NCBI GenBank assembly: GCA_032207245.1
Contig: CM063500.1
Span: forward strand, 62,685,875 to 62,749,874
Reading direction: 5' to 3'
DNA: 64,000 nt
Origin: Pardosa pseudoannulata
Lineage: Eukaryota; Arthropoda; Arachnida; Araneae; Lycosidae
Shown piece after piece: positions 12,400-23,200 of the stretch. Position 1 is the first letter of the stretch. Every line of letters begins with the position of its first letter. The notes under the pieces were generated by a model. It was not told where the DNA came from and made no database searches. It saw nothing but the letters and a program-made list of their open reading frames with translations. The translations under genes and the position numbers were made by a program.

Positions 12400-15300
12400 C
12401 AGTAAGTTTAAGTTGTTGCAAATAGGAAGTTATCGTCTTAACTGACAGTACTGGGACGGTGGTATGAACAATTTCCTCCCTGCTTTAGTCAGGAGAAAAT
12501 AATTGTACATACATCTTCGTCATCTTTTGTCACAGAAAAGAGAACATTAAGGTCACTAGGATGATTTTCTCTAAATATAATGTTTACAAACTGAGGATCA
12601 CATAAGAATATAGATTTTAGTTTTTGTAAAATGCATAAAGTTAAAAATGAAATAAAAAGAATGCTTATTGTATTTGAAAGATTCTTTTTATTGCATTATA
12701 AGTCCATTGTATAATATGGCTGTATATGATTTGTAACTTTTGCAATATCATAAGATTTTGGGATTCCAATAAGCTAAAGTTCCTGCTCGTAAGAAGTAAG
12801 GATCCAAACTGGAAGTGATGGGACGGTGCTATGAATAATTTCCTCCCTGCTTTTGCCAAGAGAAAAATAATTCTACATAGATCTTCGTCATCTTTTGTCA
12901 CAGAGAAGTGAAAGTTAAGGGTACTAGGACGAATTTCTCTAAATATAATGACACAAAACTGGGAATCAAATAAAAATTTAGATTTTACAATTCTTGTAAA
13001 ATGCTTAAAATTAAAAATACAATAAATAGAACGCTTATTGTATTTGAAAGATTCTTTTTATTGCATTATAAGTCCATTGTATAAAGAGCTACATATGATT
13101 TTTAACTTTTGTAACATCATAATATTTTGGGATCTCAATAAGCTAAAGTTCCTGCTCGTAAGAAGTAATGGTCCCAAACGGAAGTGCTGGGACGGTAGTA
13201 TTAATTTCCTCCCTGCTTTTGCCATGAGAAAAATAATTGTACATACATCTTCGTCATCTTTTGTCACAGAGAAGTGAAAGTTAAGGTTACTAGGATGATT
13301 TTCACTAAATACAACGACAAGAATTTGGGGATCACATAAAAATTTAGATTTTAGAATTTTTGTAAAATGCTTAAAGTTAAAAATGCAATAAAAAGAATGC
13401 TTATTGTATTTGAAAGATTTTTTTATTGGATTATAAGTCCATTGTATAATAGAACTGCGTATGATTTGTAACTTTTGTAACATCATAATATTTTGGGATC
13501 CCAATAAGCTAAGTTTCCTGCTCGTAAGAAGTAATGGTCCTAACTGACAGTGCTGGGACTGTGGTATGAACAATTTCTTCCATGTTTTTGCCAGGAGAAA
13601 AATAATTGTACATACATCTTCGTCATCTTTTGTCACAGAGAAGTGAAAGTTAGAATGATTTCCACTAAATATAATGACAAAAAAACTGGGATCACATAAA
13701 AAATTTAGATTTTAGAATTTTTTTAAAAATTTCTAAAGTTAAAAATACAATAAAAATAATGCTTATTGTATTTGGAAGATATTTTTTATTGGATTATAAG
13801 TCCATTGTATAACAGATCTGCATATGATTTGATACTTTTGTAATATCATAATATTTTGGGATCCTAATAAGCTAAAGTTCCTGCTCGTAAGAAGTAATGG
13901 TTCTAAATGCCAGTGCTGGGATGGTGGTATAAAAATTTTTCTCACTGCTTTTGCCAGGAGAAAAATAATTGTACATACATCTTCGTCATCTTTTGTCACA
14001 GAGGAGTGAAAGTTAAGGATAATATCATGATTTTCTCTAAATATAATGAGAAAAAACTGGGAATGACATAAAAATTTAGATTTTACAATTTTTGTAAAAT
14101 GCTTACAGTTAAAAATAATACAATAAAAAAATGCTTAATGTATTTGAAAGATTTTTTATTGTATTATAAGTCCATTGTATAATAGGGCTGTATATGATTT
14201 GTAACTTTTGTAATATCATAACATTTTGGGATTCCAATAAGCTAAGGTACCTAAACGTAAGAAGTAAAGATCTTAACTGGAAGTGATGGTATGGTGATAT
14301 GAATAATTTCCTCACTGCTTTTGCCAGGAGAAAATAATTGTACATACATCTTCGTCATCTTTCGTCACAGAGAAGTGAAAGTTAAGGATACTAGGATGAT
14401 TTTCACTAAATATAATGGCAAGAAACTGAGGATCACATAAAACATTAAATTTTAGAAATTTGGTAAAATGCGTAAAGTTAAAAATACAATAAAAATAATG
14501 CTTATTGTATTTGGAAGATATTTTTTATTGGATTATAAGTCCATTGTATAACAGATCTGCATATGATTTGATACTTTTGTAATATCATAATATTTTGGGA
14601 TCCTAATAAGCTAAAGTTCCTGCTCGTAAGAAGTAATGTTCCCAACTGGTAGTGCTGGTACGGTGGTATGAACAATTTCCTCCCTGCTTTTGCCAGGAAA
14701 AAAAATTGTACATACATCTTCTTTATTTTTTCTCACAGAGATGTGAAAGTTAAGGATAATAGGATGATTTTCACTAAATATAATGACAAAAAACTGGGAA
14801 TAACATAAAAATTTAGATTTTAGAATTTTTGTAAAATGCTTAAAGTTAAAAATGCAATAAAAAGAATGCTTAGCGTATATGAAAGAATTTTTATTGGATT
14901 ATAAGTTCATTGTGTAATAGAGCTTCATATGATTTGTAACTTTTGTAGAATCGTAACAATTTGGTATTCCAATAAGCTAAGGATCCTGTTAGTAAGAAGT
15001 AATAGTCCTAACTGACAGTGCTGGGACGGTGGTATTAATTTCCTCCCTGCTTTTGCCATGAGAAAAAAAAATTGTACATACATCTTCGTCAACTTTTGTC
15101 ACAGACAAGTGAAAGTTAATGATACTAGGATGATTTTCACTAAATATAATGGTAAGAACATGAAGATCACATAAAAAATTAAATTTTAGAATTTTTGTAA
15201 AATGCTTAAAGTTAAAAATAATACAATAAAAAGAATGCTTATTGTATTTGAAAGATATTTTATTGGATTATAAGTCCATTGTATAAAGAGCTACATATGA

Positions 15301-16058
15301 TTTTTAACTTTTGTAATATTATAAGATTTTGGGATTCTAATAAGCTAAGGTACCTAACCGTAAGAAGTAAGAATCCTAATTGGAAGTGATGGGACGGTAG
15401 TATGAATAATTTCCAAACTGCTTTTGTCAGGAGAAAAAAAAAATGTACATATATCTTCGTTATCTTTTGTCAGAAAGAAATGAAAGTTAAGGTTACTAGT
15501 ATGATTTTCATTAAATATAATTATAACCAAGGATCCCACAAAAATTTAGATATTAGAAATTTCGTAAAATCCTTAAAGTTAAAAATACAATAAAAATAAT
15601 GCTTATTGTATTTGGAAGATATTTTTTATTGGATTATAAGTCCATTGTATAATAGATCTGCATATGATTTGATACTTTTGTAATATCATAATATTTTGGG
15701 ATCCTAATAAGCTAAAGTTCCTGCTCGTAAGAAGTAATGGTAGTAATGGTCCTAACTGGAAGTGATGGTATGGTGATATGAATAATTTCCTCCCTGCTTT
15801 TGCCAGGAGAAAAATAATTGTACATACATCTTCGTCATAATTTGTCACAGAGGTGAAAGTTAAGGCTAATAGGATGATTTTCATAAAATATAATGAAAGA
15901 AACTGGGGATCACATAAAAATTTAGATTTTAGAATTTTTGTAAAATGCTTAAAGTTAAAAATGCAATAAAAAGAATGCTTAGCGTATATGAAAGAATTTT
16001 TATTGGATTATAAGTTCATTGTATAATAGGGCTGCATATGATTTGTAACATTTGTAAT
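12400..16058 (-). repeat. Satellite-like array, ten copies of about 368 bp
   Basis: The marker CTTCGTCATCTTTTGTCAC (with variants) recurs at 12515, 12883, 13249, 13618, 13981, 14350, 14718, 15084, 15455 and 15830, a spacing of 363-375 bp. Each unit contains TTGCATTATAAGTCCATTG, GCTCGTAAGAAGTAA, GGGACGGTGGTATGAACAA and a CCTGCTTTTGCCAGGAG block. Several units keep an open frame on the minus strand of about 78 codons that begins MTKDDEDVC and includes LLLTSRNFSLL and QWTYNPIK. Others are shifted at a poly-A run. The two ends of the array are partial units. No known protein family is recognised. Confidence 0.9.
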
Positions 16059-16469
16059 ATCACTTTTACAACATTTTTTATTCGTTCACAGAGTTTATAT
16101 CCCCAGATACTAGAAAAGTTGTTAATTTACAAATTAAAGTTTTCAACGTTTTTAACTTACAAGTTAACTATTCGATCTTAAAATATTTGATTTGATATTA
16201 AGATTGTTCTTTAATACCCTCTTACTGTGCATACGAAAAAGTAAAAAAGGAACAATATCTTTGTTTCATAATTTTGTAGCCAATGCAATTATCTTATTTA
16301 AGAAATTATAAAGTGAATGTTGAATATTAAAAGAACTATAGTCGTTATAGAGAAGGGTATTTCAGTATCTCTCTGAAAGCACCTCGGGGATAAGGGGTTT
16401 CATACAAATAGCTACTTCTACTTTGAACTACATTCTAGAGCAAGCCAAGGCCATTCCAACAAGTTTTTT

Positions 16470-16990
16470 TTCATCTGAGTCTATCACAAGCTATATATTT
16501 CCAGTTCGTGACATTTAATTTTTATGTCACCCTCAATATCATTTTGTTGATTTCTCTGTCTCCTGGTGCTTTCATGTTTTTTGAGGATAAATAACTTGGT
16601 GGGGTTGTCATATTCTGATCTAAATAAGTGTCCTAGGTACCTTATTTAGCTTGATTTGATAACTTTAATGATGTCTGGCTATTGATTGTAAACTTTAGGA
16701 TTGTAAAGAATTTTCCAGACATTAATTTCTTGGACATCATTGAAAATTTTGCGTTTTTTTAAAATATCAGTAGTCTGTTTTGGTTATGCTTATTAAATAT
16801 CCATCTTTTGCTACCATAGATGATTACTGGCTGAATTAATGTTTTACACATTTTAGGTCTATTGCTAATGAGTGGTGATCTTAGTTGGTTTCTTATGCAG
16901 GAATAGAATATGTCTACCAGCATCAAGCGGTAATCAGTTTAAACATTTATTTCCTTCTAGTAGGTAACAGTTGTTTTGATATATTTGAAC
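16470..16990 (-). mobile_element. Decayed non-LTR retrotransposon, C-terminal reverse transcriptase part
   Basis: On the minus strand, around 16835-16800, the sequence reads PVIIYGSKRW, matching the PVVLYGSETW region common after the reverse transcriptase core of arthropod non-LTR elements. Further on come DIIKVIKS, YLGHLFRSE and NPTKLFILK, in the usual order. Stops and frameshifts interrupt it. Only the C-terminal part remains; no catalytic motif is present. Confidence 0.65.
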
Positions 16991-17202
16991 TCATTTTCAA
17001 ATTCACTTTTTTTCGAAGATGTGATCATTCACCACCACCAGGTGATATTCAGTTTTTTCACTAGTGAGAATCATAGTGCTGCTTTATTTATATTGATGAT
17101 TAGGTCTTCCAACAGGCATATGCTTATTTATATGCTATCCCTATTATGCAGTTAAACAAATTAAGTTTTAAGCAAATATCAGTGGGAAATATATTAAAAC
17201 AC

Positions 17203-18427
17203 TATATATGAGAAGAAAAAGTGAGTGGAATTATTACTCGTTCGGAATCAGTATTAAGACATGATCTGATTAGCCCTTCTGTAGCATAAACGGTAGATCG
17301 TAGATCTACATCTTATCAACTGTTACGCCCGAGAAGTTGTAAAGTGATCTATAAAAAGTGATTGCTTTCATGCTGAGCCACAAAACTTTATGCGCCTTTT
17401 TATTATTGTAATAATTTAGTAACTATCACCGGGAAATGTTGCATATTTGATTATTTACATAACTATACTTGGGTAGCAGAAATTTTGGGTCTGAAAAGAA
17501 TGGAGCCTAGCTCATTAGTCCTTACATTTTTGTAAGACAATGGATTGGGTAGAAGAATTCCCTTCATATGATTATTTTATGGGGTTGCATATAAGTTATT
17601 GTTTTTGAACATCTGTTAATATTTCAATCGTTATAACAGTTAATATTTCACTACAATTGTGCAATACTAGGAAACCATTGAAAGTCCTGCTACAAAATGT
17701 ATGGAACGATCTCCATAACAGATTGGATGTTTAATTGTGTAACAAACAAATCACACATCGAATATTTGTAGCTGAAAAAGAAAACAGATGTATTTTTCTT
17801 TAATTTTGTAATCACTTATCATAATATGTGTAATAGTTTAAAAAATATAAAGACCTAAAATCCTGTTATTTATTTATTTATCTTAGCCCTGTATGTTCCC
17901 AGAAATGATATGGTTTGGTATACTACTGTCAAATTTTCAACACTAGGACTACTTAGGAGACAAATGTACCACCTTCAGCCATTTTGCTTTTTAGAATTTG
18001 ACGCCTTTTTACTGATTTGATGAAAATTTTGTTGTAGTGTGGAGAACTTCACATTGCTTTAACAATGTTACAATTATGATAAAATGGCTTACTGGTCGTT
18101 CAACGGGTACTTGAATTCCCCTATTTTGTTGTTCTTTTCTCGCGGGTTTTTCTTTTCGAAACTGTTTTCTCGAATGCGAATTTAAAACGTTATTTCTCAA
18201 CATTTGTACTTTTTTTTATTCTTTTTCACTAATTTGATTTTTTCAAGTTTGTTTTTCATCAAAAATTAAATCATCTTATTAAATAAAGAAAAATCTAAGA
18301 TTAATTAGATATTCCATGGATAACATTAGTTATATATTTATATCTAAATTAAAAGATTTATCATCTGCCCACTTGTGTATATTCCTGATTAATAAATCCA
18401 AGGAATATTTTTGGAAACGGAGGGGGT
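17203..18427. repeat. Right copy of the 1.3-kb direct repeat
   Basis: Same orientation as 10543-11835. The shared start is ATGAGAAGAAAA and the shared end is GGAAACGGAGGGGGTT. This copy lacks 12 bp present near 11745. It lies immediately beyond the 368-bp satellite and the non-LTR relic, so the two copies bracket about 5.4 kb. Confidence 0.85.
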
Positions 18428-19600
18428 TAGGGGAACCTCGCCAAAGATTATCCGAAGCTCAAAATGCTGATTTTGTAAATACATCAATTTTCATTATATG
18501 CTGTTTCGAAATTTAAACATCTGCGCGATGCGAGATTACTCGGAGATTCGTAGCAACTTTCTAACTGATCAAATTGCTAAATTTTGTGTTACATTTTGTA
18601 TAAAGTTATTTAAAAATGTTATATTTAAAATTGTATTAAAATGTGGCGCATGTCATTGTATGACATTGGCTACAAAAAAGTCACCTACTGAAAAGCAATT
18701 GCTCACAAAGGGATCTATTTCATAATTAAATGAAGCATATTGTTTAAAACTACTTCCGAAAAATTACAAATATCTATATCAGAATTTAAACTCACGAACT
18801 CCAGGACAGAAAAGTAGCACTCAACCTATTTTGCCATCATCAGGATCAAATTTAATAACAAAAAAAGTTATTTATATTTAAATATAATACAAAATAGGAA
18901 AATATTACTGCAGACAGTGATACCTTTAAGAATACGTCTTATAGTCATTGAAAAGCAGCCATCCTTTTATACTATCAATTAGTCCTATTCTGAAATGTTA
19001 TGAAAGTTGTCTCAAACATAATAATTCTAATTCATTTTTGGAAATTCTCTTCTTTAACGCTTTAATGCACACGAAAAGTTTATCTCTTGCGAAACGTCTC
19101 ATTCGCAAAAGATTTAAACACAGAATAATTTCAACTTGGAATTTTAATTTTGACAACTGGAACTGGCAAATATTAGTTGTTTAAAGTTAATTATTTATCA
19201 ATACTCATTAATATTTCTTAAATTATCTTTCTGTTTTATTTTAAATATAATATTTGAAGGAATTGCTTGTATTATGTGCAGGGCTTATCACCTTGCTTTG
19301 TCCCACCGTACCAAACATTGCAACAACTATCAGAGCACAAACAATCCCATTGTTTACTATTTTAAATGATATAGCATGTTTTAAACTTGTTGTGAATTCA
19401 ATGAAATTTATACAAAAGCAAACATGAAAAATTTTGCATAAACTTTTTCAACTGTCTTGACGCATATTAAAGGTTTATCATGGCGATAGTTTTCTTGATA
19501 CTTAAAAGAATAATACAAATGTATAAATTGAGTAATACAATGTATATACAATATAAACAATTTATAAAACGCAACATGTATTTAAAACTTATATATGTAC
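18428..19600. other. Intergenic DNA with short unassigned frames
   Basis: Frames of 66-78 codons occur on the plus strand (18316-18516, 18498-18725, 18948-19184), but they overlap a repeat or show no family resemblance and no start context. I do not call them genes. Confidence 0.45.
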
Positions 19601-19617
19601 AAAGATATATTTATTAC

Positions 19618-19667
19618 TCAGTAACCATATCAGGGATATCCTAATTCACCGAGGATACCGAGAAAAA
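19618..19667 (-). pseudogene. Broken cuticle gene end A
   Basis: Fifty bases match the last coding bases of cuticle gene 2 (the [17 protein letters not shown] region) with several changes, including one that alters the GYARYGY end. The match stops abruptly after CGAGGATACCGAG. A TTTATT on the plus strand just below could be its old polyadenylation signal. The rest of the gene is absent. Confidence 0.75.
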
Positions 19668-19901
19668 GATTATATCTTTTTACTAAATTTCAAATGGCCA
19701 AAAGCTGATTTAGTAACCATTTATATAAAATATCACTACCACGATCTTAAATTTAACAATCATGAAAATTAGATGTATAGTGACACTATTTTGATGTTTA
19801 AAATAATTTAAAAAGAAAATCATACATAAATTAAAAGGCAAAAAGAATATTTTTTAAATACAGTATTTATTAATATATCTCAACATAGCTCTATTTCTTG
19901 C

Positions 19902-20050
19902 TTAGTATCCATATAGTGCGCATCCTAAGCCCCCAAGGATGCCCAGTAAAAGTCCTCCGTATCTATAGCCAGCGTTGCAATATCCTCCGTATCCATACAG
20001 GATTTCCATATCCATCGTAACCACAGCCTGCATTTCCATACCAGTAACCA
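19902..20050 (-). pseudogene. Broken cuticle gene end B
   Basis: About 150 bp match the Gly/Tyr tail and stop codon of the cuticle genes. The stop (19902-19904) and last codons remain in frame as GCALYGY. Further upstream, deletions break the repeats. Its 3' flank (19730-19870) resembles the 3' flank of cuticle gene 3 (34680-34815), not that of its neighbour gene 2, so B is probably the remnant of a separate gene-3-like copy. Confidence 0.8.
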
Positions 20051-20254
20051 ACATTTTCAAAGAGTTTTAATGATAATTCCCTTTAAATACTATGTCTCAA
20101 CAATTTAAATTGTTAAAAACAGCAAAGGCTTTAGTGTTCTAAATGCTTTAATAAGAAAGATTGATATATAAAATAAGAGAAACAAAACGAGTAGTTTTTA
20201 AAATATACTATTTATTTTTGAATTGTATTTGTACAGAAAAAAAATCGTAATTGC

Positions 20255-23200
20255 TTAGTAACCATATCGTGCATATCCTAATCCCCCGAGGATACCGAGA
20301 CCAAGTCCTCCGTATCCATAGCCAGCATTGCCATAACCTCCGTAACCATAGCCGGCATTTCCATATCCTCCATATCCGTAACCGGCATTACCATATCCAC
20401 CATATCCGTAACCTGCATTGCCATATCCGCCATAACCGATGTTGCCATATCCACCATATCCGAGTCCTACACCACCAGCATAGGGAGCATCGGAGACCAT
20501 GAGGACTGCTGCGGGGTTCTGGTTGGCTGTTCCTGGCTCGTTGGTCTTGACCTGAGCCCTGAATCCACCATGATCGGCGACGTAATCGACCTGCCTCTTG
20601 ACACCTCGGTCATCTGTGAATCCGTAGCTTCCCTTCACGGCGTGACCACCGTTGCCCTCCTCTTGCCTGTATTGTTCTCCGTGCTTGTCCTTGATGTCAT
20701 ATCCAAACTTGTAAGGTTGAGGAGCATGGTGGACTTGTTCATGCATCTATAAAAGAAAATATTTATGCAGTATTCAAATAGCATCAAGATATATTTCGAA
20801 TCATATTTATTTTTTTTTTAAGATGTGAGAAAGAGGTATTATTTATGAAGTTATTTATGAAAAATTTTAGTTGATTTAAAACTATTTTTAATAAGATGTT
20901 ATAACTATTAAAGTACAATAAATACATAAATAAATAAATAAATAAATAAAAATAAAGTAAAGCAGGTTTGGAGTAAAAGTGTAGCAAAATGTTTTGCGTA
21001 GTAAAATGCTCATGGTATTCAGGAAATTTATGTACACGTATGCATTGTAAATTGATAAAATGTGACTTATATGTGTGATTTATAGGTGAAATGTAATAAA
21101 ATACTTATTCTAGAATGCAATAAAGTATGAATGGTATCTCAATATGGGAAAATACGCTAAATAAAGATTAAAGTATAATGAAACCTGGTATTTAGTTGTT
21201 TGAATACTTAAATTTTTATTAATTGTTCAGCAATGACACTCTTACTGTCTTGAACTGAACTAAACTAGACATTTTTTTAAGTTTGTAAAGTACTGGATAG
21301 TTGAAACTACTAGGGCGGGACTATGGCCTAATGGTGGAGCGCTGCTTTTGAGCTGCGGTTTCGAATCCCGCTGACGACATGGTGTTTCGTAGTCGTTTGA
21401 AATGGGCTTTAGGTATTATATTTTGGTCCCATTAGCCTTCATGTAGCAGAATAGTAGACTGTAGCGCTCCAAACCATTACAAACAAACAACTAAGTTCAC
21501 TTTGTATGAAGAAATTTGTTTGATGATATAAAGAAAACGTTTGCTTTGAATTTCTATTTAATTTGTGACTTTAATTCCATAGCCTTTAAATGTCTTAAAT
21601 TGTGGCTAAACTAAACTGAGATTTTCACAAATTTAGTAGGTATTAGCTTATTATATTCTCTGACCCATTATTACTAATCTCATTAAATGATTTTTCTATT
21701 TCAAATTGCACAGTGATTCTATCCGTATTTACCTAAAAAGTTAAAGTTTAAGTACTTACCACTGGCACAAAAGCCATGGTGACACCAAGGATGGCAGCAA
21801 AAAGGAAAACCTGAAAGAAAAAAGATCGATATAAAACATCGAATTTGAATAAGTACTTATTTTCATTGAAATTATATTCTAAATTGAAAATAAACATTTC
21901 TGACTCCTATTATTGAGTTATTCTTAAATGCTTATTAAAAAAGTTTAAATAAAGAATTTATTGTAAGGACAAAACTAGATTTATATATTTTATCTTTTAA
22001 TGTTTTTAAGTACCCTTTATCTCAGTTTGATGGGTATAAATTAAAAAATTCTGGTATACTTGAGTAATTATTTTGATTTTTAACAAAGAAAAATATGCAT
22101 TATTTTCTACTCTTTATTTCTACTGATTTATATATTTTCTATTTTACTGTTCGTGTTTTTAACTACCCACCATTTCAATTTGATGGGTATAAATTAAAAA
22201 ATTCTGGTATACTTGAGTAATTATTTTGATTTTTAACAAAGAAAAATATGCATTATTTTCTACTATTTATTTCTACTGATTTATATATTTTCTATTTTAC
22301 TTTTCGTGTTTTTAACTACCCACCATTTCAATTTGATGGGTATAAATTAAAAAATTCTGGTATACTTGAGTAATTATTTTGATTTTTAACAAAGAAAAAT
22401 ATGCATTATTTTCTACTATTTATTTCTACTGATTTATATATTTTCTATTTTACTTTTCGTGTTTTTAATTACCCACTATTTCAATTTGATGGTATATAAA
22501 TTATAAAAATCCTAGTATAGTTGAGTAATTATTTTTATTTTTAACAAAGAAAAATATGCGTTATTTTCTACTACTATTTATTTCTACTGATTTATATATT
22601 TTCTATTTTACTTTTCATGTTTTTAGATACCCACTATTTCAATTTGATGGATATAAATTATAAAAATTCTAGTATAATTGAGTAATTATTTTTATTTTTA
22701 ACAAAGAAAAATATGTATTATTTTCTACTATTTATTTCTACTGATTTATATATTTTCTATTTTACTTTTTCTGTTTTTTAATTACTCACTATTTCAATTT
22801 GATGGATATAAATTATAAAAATTCTAGTATAATTGAGTAATTATATTTATTTTTAACAAAAAAAATATGCATTATTTTCTACTATTTATTTCTACTGATT
22901 TATATATTTTCTATTTTACTTTTCCTGTTTTTTAATTACTCACTATTTCAATTTGATGGATATAAATTATAAAAATCCTACTATAGTTGAGTAATTATTT
23001 TTATTTTTAACAAAGAAAATATGCATTATTTTCTACTATTTATTTCTACTGATTTATATATTTTTCTATTTTACTTTTCGTGTTTTTAATACCCACTATT
23101 TCAATTTGATGGATATAAATAATAAAAATACTAGTAAAATTGAGTAATTATTTTTATTTTTAACAAAGGAAAATATGTATTATTTTCTACTATTTATTTC

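Noticed and set aside
13058..13636. A 192-codon gene within the satellite
   Set aside because: It runs across two adjacent 368-bp units and is open only because of the unit's own frame; reported as a property of the repeat instead.
10543..18427. One LTR retrotransposon with 1.3-kb LTRs
   Set aside because: The interior is a satellite and a minus-strand non-LTR relic; no gag, protease or integrase, and no primer-binding site seen.
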